Of a stretch of 46,013 nucleotides of DNA, positions 23,044-32,558 are shown piece by piece (positions within the stretch are counted from its first letter, which is position 1; every line of letters begins with the position of its first letter). The stretch spans positions 1 to 46,013 of the forward strand of contig NZ_VMQU01000031.1 in the NCBI RefSeq assembly GCF_007714205.1, given 5' to 3'. Below the pieces are notes generated by a model, which did not search any database, was not told the origin of the DNA, and saw only the letters and a list, made by a program, of their open reading frames with translations. A program made the position numbers and the translations under genes. This DNA is from Mycobacterium helveticum. Lineage in GTDB: Bacteria; Actinomycetota; Actinomycetes; Mycobacteriales; Mycobacteriaceae.

Positions 23044-25470
23044 CTACGGGGGCGGTGCGCCCGGCGGCGGCGGTGGGGCCAGCAACGGAATGGTGATCGG
23101 CGGCAGGCCCGGGATCTCCACGACCTGCGACCCGATCGGCACGGGCGCGCCCTCCGGCGGCGGCGGTGGCGCCGGAGGAATGCCGTTGCTGATCTGGATC
23201 GTGATGATCGAACCCGGGATCGTCTGGCCGCTGGGCGTGGTCCCGACGACCTCCCCGTACTCGGCGGAACTGTTCACCGAGGCGGTCTGGTCGGCGACGC
23301 GGAAACCCGCGTCCTTGAGGCGCTGGCGGGCTGCGTCGACCTTCAGCCCCGCCACGCTCGGCACCCGCGACGCGGGGGAGCCGTCGACGTAGCGGGGATC
23401 GGTCGGCGGCAGGTGCACGTCGCCGAACATGGTGGCGATCGGCTTCATCGCCGTGAACCAGGTGCGCGCCGGCTCGTTACCGCCGTACAGGTCGCCCTCG
23501 CTGCAGTGGCGCAGCGGCGACGAGCACAGGTCCGTCGGGTTGGTGGAGTCGTCGTAGATGTAGTTCGCCGCCGCGTAGTGGTTGGTGAAACCCACGAAGC
23601 CCGACGAGCGGTGCGCCTCGGTGGTGCCCGTCTTGCCGGAAACCGGCAGGTCCCAGCCCGCCGCGCCGGCCGAACCGGACGCCGTGCCGCCCCCCAGCGC
23701 GTCCTTGCTCAACGCGTTGGCCAGCGTGTTAGCCAGCCCTTCGGGCACCACCCGGTCGCACGTCTCGGTGGTGACGGACACCTCGTTGCCGTGGCGGTCG
23801 ATCAGCTTGTCGATCGGACTCGGCGGGCACCACACGCCGCCGGAGGCCAGGGTGGCCGCGACGTTGGACAGCTCGAGCGCGTTCACCTCGATCGGGCCCA
23901 GCGTGAACGAACCGATGTTCTGCCGCTTGATGAAGTCGGCCAGGCTCTCGTTGCTGTCGGGGTTGTAGTCGCGTGCGGTGCCCGGCTCGGCGTAGGACCG
24001 CAGCCCGAGCTTGATGGCCATGTCGACGGTGGGCGTCACGCCGACCTGCTGGATCAGCTTGGCGAACGCGGTGTTGGGCGAGGTGGCCAGCGCGTCCGTC
24101 ACGTTCATCGAGCCGCGGTAGTTGGCGGCGTTGATCACGCACCAGGTGTCCTTGGGGCACCCCTTGGCCCCGCCGCTGCCCATGCCCTTGGCCTGGAACC
24201 GGCCCGGCACCTCGAGGGTGGCGTTGATGCCCATGCCCATGTCCAGTGCGGCGGCCGTGGTGAAGATCTTGAACACCGACCCGGCGCCATCGCCGACCAG
24301 CGAGAACGGCTGCGGCCGCATGGTCTCGCCCGCGTCGATGTCCAGCCCGTACTTGCGGTTGCTGGCCATCGCCATCACCTTGTGGGAGTCCTTGCCGGGC
24401 CTGATCACGCTCATCACGCTGGAGATGCCCGGCAGGTTCGGGCTGGCGAACTTGTCGATGGCCGACTTGACCGGGGTCTGCACGTCCGGGTCCAGCGTGG
24501 TGCGGATGGTGTAGCCGCCGCGGGCCACCTGCTCCTTACTGATCCCGGCGCGCGACAGGTACTCCTGGACGTAGTCGCAGAAGAACGCGCGGTCACCGGC
24601 GGCGATGCAGCCGCGCGGCAGCTCGTTGGGCTGCGGCAGCACCCCCAGCGGCGTCGCCTTGGCGGCGCGCAGGGCGGCGGCCTCCTGCGGGATGTTCTCG
24701 ATCATGGTGTCCAGGACCAGGTTCCGCCGGGCCAGGGCGCCCTCGGGATTGGTGTAGGGGTTGAGCGTGCTGGTGGACTGCACCATGCCCGCCAGCAGCG
24801 CCGCCTGCTGCCAGTTCAATTCGGAGGCGTTGATGCCGAAATAGGTCTGCGCAGCGTCCTGCACGCCGAAGGACCCGTTGCCGAACGACACGAGGTTGAG
24901 GTACCGGGTCAGGATCTCCGGCTTGGTGAAGGTCTTGTCGAGCGTGAGCGCCATCCGGATCTCGCGCAGCTTGCGCGCCGGGGTGGTCTCGACGGCCGCG
25001 CGCTTCTCCGCGTCGGTCTGGGCCGTCACCAGCAGCTGGTAGTTCTTCACGTACTGCTGCTCGATGGTCGAGCCGCCGCGGGTGTCGACGTCGCCGCGCG
25101 CATACCCGGCCAGCCCGGTCAGCGTGCCCTTCCAGTCCACCCCGTTGTGCTCGGCGAAGCGCTTGTCCTCGATCGACACGATCGCGAGCTTCATCGTGTT
25201 GGCGATCCTGTCGCCGGGCACCTCGAACCGGCGTTGCGAGTACAGCCAGGCAATGGTGTTGCCCTTCGTGTCGACCATCGTCGAGACCGCCGGCACCTCA
25301 CCCTCGAGGAGCTGCGCCGACCCGTTGGCGACCACTTCGGAGGCGCGGTTGGACATCAGGCCGACACCGCCGGCCACCGGGAACATCAGGGCGGTGGCGA
25401 CCACACTGGCCAACAGGCAGAATCCGGCAAGCTTGAGAACCGTGAGGCCTGCTGGCGGGCGGTCTGGCAT
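23044..25470 (-). CDS. ponA2: Bifunctional penicillin-binding protein PonA2
   Basis: 808-aa class A PBP. N-terminal transmembrane helix (about 10-37), glycosyltransferase domain (EDKRFAEHNGVDWKGT, RGGSTIEQQYVKN), transpeptidase domain with the SxxK serine in GSVFKIF, the SxN motif in TSPNTAF and SGKTGTT, then a PASTA domain (RVPSVAGLKVDAARQRLKDAGF) and a Pro-rich tail. Polymerises and cross-links peptidoglycan. Length matches Rv3682. Divergent from whiB4 with about 360 nt between. Confidence 0.95.
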   Translation of the reverse strand: MPDRPPAGLTVLKLAGFCLLASVVATALMFPVAGGVGLMSNRASEVVANGSAQLLEGEVPAVSTMVDTKGNTIAWLYSQRRFEVPGDRIANTMKLAIVSIEDKRFAEHNGVDWKGTLTGLAGYARGDVDTRGGSTIEQQYVKNYQLLVTAQTDAEKRAAVETTPARKLREIRMALTLDKTFTKPEILTRYLNLVSFGNGSFGVQDAAQTYFGINASELNWQQAALLAGMVQSTSTLNPYTNPEGALARRNLVLDTMIENIPQEAAALRAAKATPLGVLPQPNELPRGCIAAGDRAFFCDYVQEYLSRAGISKEQVARGGYTIRTTLDPDVQTPVKSAIDKFASPNLPGISSVMSVIRPGKDSHKVMAMASNRKYGLDIDAGETMRPQPFSLVGDGAGSVFKIFTTAAALDMGMGINATLEVPGRFQAKGMGSGGAKGCPKDTWCVINAANYRGSMNVTDALATSPNTAFAKLIQQVGVTPTVDMAIKLGLRSYAEPGTARDYNPDSNESLADFIKRQNIGSFTLGPIEVNALELSNVAATLASGGVWCPPSPIDKLIDRHGNEVSVTTETCDRVVPEGLANTLANALSKDALGGGTASGSAGAAGWDLPVSGKTGTTEAHRSSGFVGFTNHYAAANYIYDDSTNPTDLCSSPLRHCSEGDLYGGNEPARTWFTAMKPIATMFGDVHLPPTDPRYVDGSPASRVPSVAGLKVDAARQRLKDAGFRVADQTASVNSSAEYGEVVGTTPSGQTIPGSIITIQISNGIPPAPPPPPEGAPVPIGSQVVEIPGLPPITIPLLAPPPPPGAPPP

Positions 25471-25743
25471 GCGTACTAGAGTAGCGGGCCGCGGTCACCC
25501 CGACCCCCGGTCGCGCCGGCAGAACCACCGAACAGGCCCGTGACCAGCGACGTTGTCCCCGCCTCGGGCGATATCCGCGCCGGCTTCACCGGGTGGCCGG
25601 GCCCGCCGGGGTGCGCCATGCTACGTGGGGCCCTAGGCTACCGACCAGGACGGCACGCGCGTCCCAAAAAAAGCGTTATGAGACTGTTGCGCAATTGCCA
25701 CCTCACCACCTAACTTATACACACGGTGAGATTCAGCTAACAC

Positions 25744-25757
25744 CACTGTGCACAGTG
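25744..25757. promoter_or_regulatory. Perfect 14-bp palindrome in the ponA2-whiB4 intergenic region
   Basis: CACTGTGCACAGTG lies 75 nt before the whiB4 start, in a 362-nt spacer that is otherwise gene-free. A possible -10 (TATACA, 25716-25721) and TTGCCA (25695-25700, spacing 15) lie just upstream. A candidate regulator site; no binding protein assigned. Confidence 0.4.
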
Positions 25758-25832
25758 TGGCGTAGACCGCAGTCGGGTCTGCACCCGAGGAGGTCGGTCG
25801 CGAAGGGCGGCCGGGCAGGAAGGGAACGACTC

Positions 25833-26183
25833 GTGTCAGGAACACGGCCCGCCGCGCGTCGAACGAACATTGCGGCTGCACAAGGCGTACTCCGCAGTGT
25901 CGATGCCGAAGAACGGATTACCTGGGTTTCGAAAGCGCTGTGCCGGACCACCGATCCCGACGAACTCTTCGTCCGGGGCGCCGCCCAGCGCAAGGCCGCG
26001 GTGATCTGCCGGCACTGCCCGGTGATGCAGGAGTGCGGCGCGGACGCGCTGGACAACAAGGTCGAGTTCGGCGTGTGGGGCGGCATGACGGAGCGTCAGC
26101 GCCGGGCTCTGCTCAGGCAGCACCCCGACGTCGTGTCCTGGGCGGAATTCTTCGACAAGCGCCGCAACCGCAGCGTCGGCTGA
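25833..26183 (+). CDS. whiB4: WhiB4 redox-sensing Fe-S transcription factor
   Basis: 116 aa. The four cluster cysteines are Cys37, Cys59, Cys62 and Cys68 (C-x21-C-x2-C-x5-C), followed by the GVWGGMTERQRR turn and a basic tail, as in Wbl proteins. Start GTG 25833 has GGAAGGGA 7 nt upstream. In M. tuberculosis WhiB4 responds to O2 and oxidants and binds DNA in its oxidised apo form. Position next to ponA2 and the two ATPases matches Rv3681c. Confidence 0.93.
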   Translation: MSGTRPAARRTNIAAAQGVLRSVDAEERITWVSKALCRTTDPDELFVRGAAQRKAAVICRHCPVMQECGADALDNKVEFGVWGGMTERQRRALLRQHPDVVSWAEFFDKRRNRSVG

Positions 26184-26205
26184 CCCCTTCCATTGCCGGC
26201 CGACC

Positions 26206-26237
26206 CTGTGCGCGGGTCCAACTGTGCGCGGGTCCAA
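26206..26237. repeat. 16-bp perfect tandem duplication between whiB4 and the ATPase genes
   Basis: CTGTGCGCGGGTCCAA at 26206-26221 is repeated at 26222-26237. It is flanked by CCCTGT (26204-26209) and ACAGGG (26237-26242), which can pair into a hairpin between the convergent genes. Confidence 0.9.
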
Positions 26238-26253
26238 CAGGGAGCGCTGACCG

Positions 26254-27399
26254 TCACGCCGCCGCGGCGGTGAGCTGGTCGGCAAGCGCGCGCAACGCCT
26301 CGAGGTCCGACACGTCGAACGGCAACGACGGCACTCCCACGATCGGCACGTGCGGGTTGGCCCCGGTGAATCGCGACAGCAGCCGCACCTCGCGCTTGGC
26401 GGTTTGCGCCCGGTCCGCGTGAATCCGCAGGACGGCCGCCGCCAGCGCGGCAGCCTCCGAATCCTGCCCCGCACCGAGGGCTGCCTCCAGCGTCTCGCTG
26501 CCGTCGACGGCCCGCTCGACGGGCAGCGAACACAGCATCGGGTGGGTGCGGTTCAGGACCAGCCCGGCCAGCGGCATGCTCTCCTGTGACAGCCGGTCCA
26601 CGAAGAACGCCGCCTCGCGCAGCGCGTCGGGTTCGGCCGCCGAGATCACCACGAACTGCGTCCCCCGCCGTTTGAGCAGCGCGTAGGTGCGCTCGGCCTT
26701 CTCCCGGAACCCGCCGAATGTGGCGTCCAGTGACTGCACGAATGCGGCGGCGTCGCCGAGCATCTGGGAACCGAGCACGGTGGAGAGCGCTTTCATCGCC
26801 AAACCCATTGCACCGGTTACCAATCGGCCGATGCCCCGGCCGGGCGCGAGCAGCAGCCGCCACAGCCTGCTGTCCATGAAGCTGCTCAGCCGCTTCGGCG
26901 CGTCCAGGAAGTCCAGTGCGTTGCGCGACGGGGGCGTGTCGACCACAACCAGGTCCCAGCGGTCCTGGCCCAGCAGCTGCCCCAGCTTTTCCATCGCCAT
27001 GTACTCTTGCGTGCCGGCCAGCGACGTGGCGACGGTCTGGTAGAACTGGTTGTTCAAGATCGACTGCGCCCGTTCGGGTCCGGAGTACTGGATCACCATC
27101 TCGTCGAACGTGCGGCGCATGTCGAGCATCATCGCGTGCAGCTCGCCGGTGAACTCGGGAGCCAGCGGCACCCGCTGCGGGACGTTGCCGAGTTCGTTGA
27201 CGCCCAGCGCTTGTGCCAGCCGCTTGGCCGGGTCGATCGTCAAAACGCAGACGTTGCGGCCATATTCGGCCGCACGCAATGCCAGCGCGGCGGCCGTGGT
27301 GGTCTTGCCGACGCCGCCGGCGCCGCAGCACACCACGACGCGGTTCGACATGTCGGACAGGATCGCCTTCATGTCAAGGACTGTCGGTGTGACGCTCAT
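26254..27399 (-). CDS. bagB: ArsA/Get3-like ATPase, second subunit (Rv3680, BagB)
   Basis: 381-aa P-loop ATPase of the ArsA/Get3 family: deviant Walker [10 protein letters not shown] near residue 27, switch region [13 protein letters not shown] and ADP-binding NRTHP. Overlaps the preceding gene by ATGA, so the two are co-translated. The M. tuberculosis pair Rv3679-Rv3680 has been described as the Get3-like heterodimer BagA/BagB; the symbol rests on that memory. The client is not settled; arsenite transport is unlikely, since no arsB neighbours it. Confidence 0.88.
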   Translation of the reverse strand: MSVTPTVLDMKAILSDMSNRVVVCCGAGGVGKTTTAAALALRAAEYGRNVCVLTIDPAKRLAQALGVNELGNVPQRVPLAPEFTGELHAMMLDMRRTFDEMVIQYSGPERAQSILNNQFYQTVATSLAGTQEYMAMEKLGQLLGQDRWDLVVVDTPPSRNALDFLDAPKRLSSFMDSRLWRLLLAPGRGIGRLVTGAMGLAMKALSTVLGSQMLGDAAAFVQSLDATFGGFREKAERTYALLKRRGTQFVVISAAEPDALREAAFFVDRLSQESMPLAGLVLNRTHPMLCSLPVERAVDGSETLEAALGAGQDSEAAALAAAVLRIHADRAQTAKREVRLLSRFTGANPHVPIVGVPSLPFDVSDLEALRALADQLTAAAA

Positions 27400-28433
27400 C
27401 GAACCCCCTGTTGGGCAAGCGATTCCGAAAGCTCGTACAGGCTGCCGAGGTCCACGCCGTCGGAGATCGCCGGCAATTCGAGCCGGGGCACGTGAAGGGC
27501 TTCGAGTTGTTGGGCGCTCTCGGCGCGCGCGCTGATCCGGGTCGCGTGCTCGATGGTCTCGGTGAGCAGGCCGGCGAAGTCGGCGTCGCCGAGCGTGATC
27601 CCGGCGATCTCGAGGCCGGCCCGAACCGAGTCCGCGTCGACCGCCCCCTCGGCGGCCTTGGCGAGGTCGCGCGGCTCCAGGTACGCCGGGATGTTGCGGT
27701 TCACGATCACGCTGCCGATCGGCAGCGCCAGCTCCGCGAGCTCCTCGATGGCTTCCAGCGTTTCCTGCACCGGCAGCGCCTCCAGCAGGGTGACCAGGTG
27801 GATCGCGGTCTGGTCGGAGTGCAGCAACTTGACCACGCCCTCGGCCTGCGAGTGCACCGGCCCGCCCTTGGCCAGGTCGGACACGGCCTTGGTGACGTCC
27901 AGGAAGCGCGCGATGCGGCCCGTCGGCGGTGAGTCCACCACCACCGCGTCGTACACCGGGGTCCTGCCCCCCTTGTTCACGCGCACCACCGACTCCTTGA
28001 TCTTTCCGGTGAGCAGCACGTCGCGCAGGCCGGGGGCGATCGTCGTCGCGAACTCGATGGCACCGATGCGGCGCATCGCCCGGCCCGCGATGCCGAGGTT
28101 GTAGAACATGTCCAGGTATTCCAGGAACGCCGCCTCGATGTCGATCGCCAGCGCGTTGACCTGGCCGCCGCGCTCGGCCGTCGCGATCTTGAGCTCCTGG
28201 TACGGCAGGGGCGGGACGTCGAACAACTGCGCAATCCCCTGCCGGCCCTCGACTTCGACGAGCAGCACCTTGCGACCGCCCGCGGCCAGGGTCAGCGCCA
28301 GTGCGGCCGCCACCGTCGACTTGCCGGTGCCGCCTTTGCCGGTGACGAAATGCAAGCGGGCCTTGGACAGGCGCGCCGTCCAGCCCACGGAACTACCGCC
28401 GCGGACACCGGGGGCGCCGGAAGTGGTTGCCAC
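27396..28433 (-). CDS. bagA: ArsA/Get3-like ATPase, first subunit (Rv3679, BagA)
   Basis: 345 aa. Walker [16 protein letters not shown] near residue 32, [15 protein letters not shown] switch, and the NRNIP nucleotide-contact segment. GTG start at 28433. It forms an operon with the next gene and is divergent from the DUF4177 gene (65 nt between). It contains the signature Lys of the deviant Walker A motif, as does its partner, so both subunits should bind ATP. Confidence 0.88.
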   Translation of the reverse strand: MATTSGAPGVRGGSSVGWTARLSKARLHFVTGKGGTGKSTVAAALALTLAAGGRKVLLVEVEGRQGIAQLFDVPPLPYQELKIATAERGGQVNALAIDIEAAFLEYLDMFYNLGIAGRAMRRIGAIEFATTIAPGLRDVLLTGKIKESVVRVNKGGRTPVYDAVVVDSPPTGRIARFLDVTKAVSDLAKGGPVHSQAEGVVKLLHSDQTAIHLVTLLEALPVQETLEAIEELAELALPIGSVIVNRNIPAYLEPRDLAKAAEGAVDADSVRAGLEIAGITLGDADFAGLLTETIEHATRISARAESAQQLEALHVPRLELPAISDGVDLGSLYELSESLAQQGVR

Positions 28434-28498
28434 CTTCGCATGCTAGCCCGAGCGACTCCGGCCCCCCGCAGATCGGGGTGGACCGATAGGCTCACGCC

Positions 28499-28663
28499 AT
28501 GAGTCAACCGACCGCGTGGGAGTACGTAACGGTGCCGCTGCTGACGCACGCCACCAAACAGATCCTGGACCAATGGGGCGCCGACGGCTGGGAGCTGGTG
28601 TCGGTGCTGCCCGGGCCCACCGGCGAGCAGCATGTCGCGTATCTGAAGCGCCCCAAGGGATGA
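28499..28663 (+). CDS. DUF4177 small protein (Rv3678A-like)
   Basis: 54 aa (MSQPTAWEYVTVPLL..., DQWGADGWELVSVLP, EQHVAYLKRPKG). The W..DGWELV core is the DUF4177 signature. Its TGA overlaps the RidA ATG (ATGA). Very short but well conserved, and at the same place as in M. tuberculosis. Function unknown. Confidence 0.85.
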   Translation: MSQPTAWEYVTVPLLTHATKQILDQWGADGWELVSVLPGPTGEQHVAYLKRPKG

Positions 28664-29115
28664 GTGCCTCGGCCCGGCTCGACCAACTCGGCGTCACGCT
28701 GCCCGAGGTGGTGACGCCGCTGGCCGCCTACGTACCGGCGGTGCGGACGGGAAACCTCGTCTACACGGCGGGCCAGCTGCCGATGGAGGCGGGCAAGCTG
28801 GCCGGGACCGGCAAGGTCGGCGCCGAGGTCACCCCCGAGGAGGCGAAGGCGATGGCGCGGGTCTGCGCCCTCAACGCGCTGGCGGCCGTGCATGCGCTGG
28901 CCGGCATCGACGCGGTGACCCGGGTGGTCAAGGTGGTCGGGTTCGTCGCGTCCGCGGCGGGCTTCAACGGCCAGCCGGGCGTGGTCAACGGGGCCTCCGA
29001 ACTGCTCGCCGAGGTGTTCGGCGACAGCGGCGCGCATGCACGTTCGGCGGTCGGCGTGTCGGAGTTGCCGCTGGACGCGCCGGTCGAGGTCGAACTGATC
29101 GTGGAGGTGGCCTGA
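28660..29115 (+). CDS. RidA/YjgF family protein (Rv3678c homologue)
   Basis: 151 aa. Typical of the RidA group: LVYTAGQLPM, TPEEAKAMARVCALNALAAVHA, VVKVVGFVAS and the terminal SELPLDAPVEVELIVEVA. Enzymes of this family deaminate reactive enamines and imines or act as chaperone-like proteins. The strict RidA catalytic Arg of the R(105) type is not evident here, so this belongs to a variant subgroup. ATG coupled to the DUF4177 stop. Confidence 0.85.
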   Translation: MSASARLDQLGVTLPEVVTPLAAYVPAVRTGNLVYTAGQLPMEAGKLAGTGKVGAEVTPEEAKAMARVCALNALAAVHALAGIDAVTRVVKVVGFVASAAGFNGQPGVVNGASELLAEVFGDSGAHARSAVGVSELPLDAPVEVELIVEVA

Positions 29116-29165
29116 CGGCCGCGACCGGGGCGCACGAGCCGCTGACCCATCCCGCCTACCGGCGG

Positions 29166-29915
29166 TTGCGGGCGGTCACCGACACGGCTTCGGTGCTGTT
29201 GGCCGACAACCCCGGGCCGCTGACGCTCGAGGGCACCAACACGTGGGTGCTGGGCGGCCCCGGCAGCGACGAGCTGGTGATCGTCGACCCGGGTCCCGAC
29301 GACGACGAGCACATCGCCCGCATCGCCGCGCTGGGCCGCGTGGCGCTGGTGCTGATCAGCCACCGCCACGGCGACCACACCGACGGCATCGACAAGCTGG
29401 TCGAGCTGACCGGCGCGACGGTCCGTTCGGCCGGCAGCGGCTTCCTGCGCGGGCTCGGCGGCGAGCTCACCGACGGCGAGGTGATCGACGCGGCGGGGCT
29501 GCGGATCACGGTGCTGGCCACCCCCGGCCACACCGCCGACTCGCTGACGTTCGTGCTCGACGACGCGGTGCTGACGGCCGACAGCGTGCTGGGGCGCGGC
29601 ACCACCGTCATCGACAAGGAGGACGGCAGCCTGCGCGACTACCTGGAGTCGTTGCGGCGGCTGCGCGGTCTGGGCCGGCGCACGGTGCTGCCCGGGCACG
29701 GGCCGGAGCTGGCCGACCTGGAAGCCGCCGCGTCGGGCTACCTGATGCATCGCCGGGAGCGCCTCGAGCAGGTGCGCGCCGCGTTGCGCGAGCTGGGCGA
29801 GGACGCCAGCGCGCGCCGGGTCGTCGAACACGTCTATGTCGACGTCGACGAGAAGCTGTGGGACGCGGCCGAATGGTCCGTCCAGGCGCAGCTGGACTAC
29901 CTGCGGACTCCCTAG
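29166..29915 (+). CDS. MBL-fold metallohydrolase (Rv3677c homologue), start uncertain
   Basis: At least 249 aa. Metallo-beta-lactamase fold: [24 protein letters not shown] (metal-binding HxHxDH-like: His-Arg-His-Gly-Asp-His), [10 protein letters not shown] and VLPGHGPEL. Resembles glyoxalase II or LACTB2-like nucleases. The first usable standard start is TTG 29166. However, the upstream codons in frame (LTHPAYRR) look like the conserved N-terminus, and the only candidate there is CTG 29112, right at the RidA stop. Its own TAG shares CTAG with the crp stop. Confidence 0.85.
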   Translation: MRAVTDTASVLLADNPGPLTLEGTNTWVLGGPGSDELVIVDPGPDDDEHIARIAALGRVALVLISHRHGDHTDGIDKLVELTGATVRSAGSGFLRGLGGELTDGEVIDAAGLRITVLATPGHTADSLTFVLDDAVLTADSVLGRGTTVIDKEDGSLRDYLESLRRLRGLGRRTVLPGHGPELADLEAAASGYLMHRRERLEQVRAALRELGEDASARRVVEHVYVDVDEKLWDAAEWSVQAQLDYLRTP

Positions 29916-30586
29916 CGCGCTCGGCGGGCCAGCCGCTCGGAATCCGCGATGAGCACGCTCTTGCCCTCCAGGCGGATCCAGCCGCGGTGGGCGAAGTCGG
30001 CCAGCGCCTTGTTCACCGTCTCGCGGGACGCGCCCACCAGCTGGGCGATCTCCTCCTGGGTCAGGTCGTGGGTGACCCGCATGGCACCGCCCTCCTGCGT
30101 GCCGAATCGCTGGGCCAGCTGCAACAACTGCTTGGCCACCCGTCCGGGCACGTCGGTGAAAATGAGGTCGGCCAGGTTGTTGTTGGTCCGGCGCAGGCGC
30201 CGGGCCAGCACGCGCAGCAGCTGTTCGGCGATCTCGGGCCGGTCGGCGATCCACGCCCGCAGCGCGTCGCGGTCCATCGAGACCGCGCGCACCTCGGTGA
30301 TGGTGGTCGCGCTCGACGTCCTGGGCCCGGGGTCGAAGATCGAGAGCTCGCCGAACATGTCCGACGGGCCCATGATGGTCAGCAGGTTCTCCCTGCCGTC
30401 CGGTGACCGGCGGCCGATCTTGACCTTGCCGGCGATGATGATGTACAGCCGGTCGCCGGGTTCTCCCTCGGCGAAGACCGTGTGTCCGCGGGGGAAGTCG
30501 ACGGGTTGCAGTTGCTTCGTCAACGCGGCGACCGCGCCGGGCTCGACCCCTTGGAAGATTCCTGCCCTTGCCAGGATCTCGTCCAC
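29912..30586 (-). CDS. crp: cAMP receptor protein Crp (Rv3676 homologue)
   Basis: 224-aa CRP/FNR regulator. Cyclic-nucleotide domain ([21 protein letters not shown], phosphate-binding [18 protein letters not shown]), dimer helix, and a winged helix-turn-helix with [27 protein letters not shown] start at 30586. Global cAMP-responsive regulator in mycobacteria, controlling among others respiration and rpfA-type genes. Length equals the M. tuberculosis protein (224 aa). Confidence 0.95.
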   Translation of the reverse strand: MDEILARAGIFQGVEPGAVAALTKQLQPVDFPRGHTVFAEGEPGDRLYIIIAGKVKIGRRSPDGRENLLTIMGPSDMFGELSIFDPGPRTSSATTITEVRAVSMDRDALRAWIADRPEIAEQLLRVLARRLRRTNNNLADLIFTDVPGRVAKQLLQLAQRFGTQEGGAMRVTHDLTQEEIAQLVGASRETVNKALADFAHRGWIRLEGKSVLIADSERLARRAR

Positions 30587-30685
30587 GTTGCCCTCTTCAG
30601 CTTTCCAACGATGTGATGTAGACAGGCTAACCTCTTGCTCGCGTCGTGAGTCTAGAGGCGCACCGGAGTGTTCAACGTGCCAACG

Positions 30686-31069
30686 CTACACACGCTTGAC
30701 ACGTCCAGGGGTCGTAAATTGCGGATTGCCGCGTGGATCGGAGTGTCGCGGCGTGGGCGACACCACCTCGCCCATGTGGGAGAAGTCGGCGGCGTACGTC
30801 GGCGCGGCGTGACGCGCCCCGGCCGCCGGGGCTTGTGGTCGTCGCTGCTCCCGGCGCCCGTGCAGGTGTTCCAGCGCCTCGGGCATGCCCTCGCGGGCCG
30901 GCGTGTGCATGTCCATGGCCCCGGCGGACTCCGTGAACTCGTCGACCGCGGCGGCCGCGACCGGCCCGTGCGACAGGTCGCGTTCGAGCCGCCCGAGGCC
31001 GAACGCCGCCAGCATCAGCAGCCCCGGAACGCAGGCCACCAGCAACCATGACACAGCGAGAGTAAACAT
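30686..31069 (-). CDS. Small membrane protein (Rv3675-like)
   Basis: 127 aa with one N-terminal helix (MFTLAVSWLLVACVPGLLMLAAFGL) and a hydrophilic, Arg/His/Pro-rich cytoplasmic tail. It lies between crp and nth as does Rv3675. Function unknown; the call rests on position and topology more than sequence motifs. Confidence 0.65.
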   Translation of the reverse strand: MFTLAVSWLLVACVPGLLMLAAFGLGRLERDLSHGPVAAAAVDEFTESAGAMDMHTPAREGMPEALEHLHGRREQRRPQAPAAGARHAAPTYAADFSHMGEVVSPTPRHSDPRGNPQFTTPGRVKRV

Positions 31070-31125
31070 GGCCTTGCCTCAACACGAGGTCTCGGCGAGG
31101 TCACGAAATCAGTACTCTGTCGTAG

Positions 31126-31911
31126 GTGACAGCGGCAGAGCCGTCCCGGCGCACCAGGTCAACGGCGGCCGTGGCCGGGCGGCGGTGGACCGAAGAAACC
31201 CGGACCGGGCTGGTGCGACGGGCCCGCCGGATGAATCGCACGCTGGCGCGGGCCTTTCCGGACGCGCATTGCGAACTGGACTTCACCACGCCGCTGGAGC
31301 TGACGGTGGCCACCATCCTGTCGGCGCAGAGCACCGACAAACGGGTCAACCTGACGACGCCGGCGCTGTTCGCGCGCTACTCCTCGGCGCTGGACTATGC
31401 GCAGGCCGACCGCGCCGAACTCGAGGACCTCATCCGTCCCACCGGGTTCTTCCGTAACAAGGCGACCTCCCTGATCGGCCTCGGGCAGGCCCTGGTCGAG
31501 CGGTTCGACGGTGAGGTACCGGCCACGCTGGCCGAACTGGTGACGCTGCCCGGAGTGGGGCGTAAAACCGCCAACGTCATCCTCGGCAACGCCTTCGGCG
31601 TTCCGGGCATCACCGTCGACACCCATTTCAAGCGGCTGGTGGGCAGGTGGCGCTGGACCGCCGAACAGGACCCGGTCAAGATCGAGCACGCGGTCGGTGA
31701 GCTGATCGAGCGCGCCGAGTGGACGATGTTGAGCCATCGCGTGATCTTCCACGGCCGCCGCGTGTGTCACGCACGGAAACCGGCCTGCGGCGTCTGCCTG
31801 CTCGCCAGGGACTGCCCGTCCTTCGGGCTCGGGCCCACCGAACCGCTGCTCGCCGCGCCGCTGGTGCAGGGCCCCGAAGCCGGGCACCTGCTGGCCCTGG
31901 CCGGGCTGTAA
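31126..31911 (+). CDS. nth: Endonuclease III (DNA glycosylase/AP lyase)
   Basis: 261 aa. HhH motif [13 protein letters not shown] with the catalytic Lys, catalytic Asp in VDTHFKRL, and [4Fe-4S] loop C-x6-C-x2-C-x5-C ([17 protein letters not shown]). Removes oxidised pyrimidines in base-excision repair. First gene of a rightward run nth - tlpA-like - nudix - marP with overlaps or very short gaps. The start is the first in-frame GTG; a slightly shorter start is possible. Confidence 0.95.
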   Translation: MTAAEPSRRTRSTAAVAGRRWTEETRTGLVRRARRMNRTLARAFPDAHCELDFTTPLELTVATILSAQSTDKRVNLTTPALFARYSSALDYAQADRAELEDLIRPTGFFRNKATSLIGLGQALVERFDGEVPATLAELVTLPGVGRKTANVILGNAFGVPGITVDTHFKRLVGRWRWTAEQDPVKIEHAVGELIERAEWTMLSHRVIFHGRRVCHARKPACGVCLLARDCPSFGLGPTEPLLAAPLVQGPEAGHLLALAGL

Positions 31912-31919
31912 GCACGACC

Positions 31920-32558
31920 TTGACCCGCAGCACGCGCTGGACCGTCGCGATCGTGGCGGTGGTGGTGGCGCTGGCGGCCGCGCTGGTGGCCCAGCTGCGC
32001 GACGACGCCCCGGGGCCCGCGGCGACCGGCATCGGCGCCGCACGCGAGCACCGCGACGCCGACACCCCGGCCGCGCTGGCCGGCCCGCGGCAGCGGGCGA
32101 ACCTGCGGCCCTGTCCCGCTCCGGCCGGCGGTCCCGGCCCCGCGGCGCTGCGCGGGGTCACGGTGGAATGCGCCGCCGACGGGACCGTCGTCGACGTCGG
32201 CCGGGCGCTGGCCGGGCGGCGGGTGGTGCTGAACTTCTGGGCGTACTGGTGCGCCTCGTGCACCGCCGAGTTGCCCGCGTTGGCCGAGTACCAGCGCCGG
32301 GCCGGCCCGGCCGTGACCGTGGTGACCGTGCACCAGGACGAGAACGAGGCGGCCGCCCTGCTGCGGCTGGCCGAGCTGGGGGTTCGGCTGCCGACCCTGC
32401 AGGACGGCCGCCGCCGGGTGGCGGCGGCCCTGCGGGTGGTTAACGTGATGCCCGCGACGGTGGTGCTGCGACCGGACGGTAGCGTTGCCCAGACGCTGCC
32501 GCGCGCTTTCGCCAGCGCCGACGAGATCGCCGCTGCGGTCGGGGACCAGGCGGAATGA
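31920..32558 (+). CDS. TlpA/ResA-like membrane-anchored thiol-disulfide protein (Rv3673c homologue)
   Basis: 212 aa. N-terminal anchor (WTVAIVAVVVALAAALVA) followed by a thioredoxin-fold domain outside the membrane. Active site WCASC in VVLNFWAYWCASCTAELPAL, and cis-Pro region VMPATVVLRPDG. TTG 31920 is chosen as start: the frame is open further upstream inside nth, but that part lacks similarity. Starts 8 nt after nth; its stop overlaps the Nudix ATG. Probably reduces or oxidises extracytoplasmic thiols. Confidence 0.85.
   Translation: MTRSTRWTVAIVAVVVALAAALVAQLRDDAPGPAATGIGAAREHRDADTPAALAGPRQRANLRPCPAPAGGPGPAALRGVTVECAADGTVVDVGRALAGRRVVLNFWAYWCASCTAELPALAEYQRRAGPAVTVVTVHQDENEAAALLRLAELGVRLPTLQDGRRRVAAALRVVNVMPATVVLRPDGSVAQTLPRAFASADEIAAAVGDQAE

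Noticed and set aside
23141..23180. GGC-rich repeats as a possible CRISPR or minisatellite
   Set aside because: They encode the Pro-rich C-terminal tail of PonA2; no spacer-repeat pattern was seen anywhere in the window.
22183..25479. 1098-codon open frame antisense to ponA2 and the phosphoesterase
   Set aside because: Low-complexity Arg/Val/Gly/His composition typical of antisense frames in GC-rich genes; the opposite strand encodes a full PBP.
30605..30635. TGTGA half-site upstream of crp as a CRP autoregulatory site
   Set aside because: The second half-site (TCACA) is not present at the right spacing.
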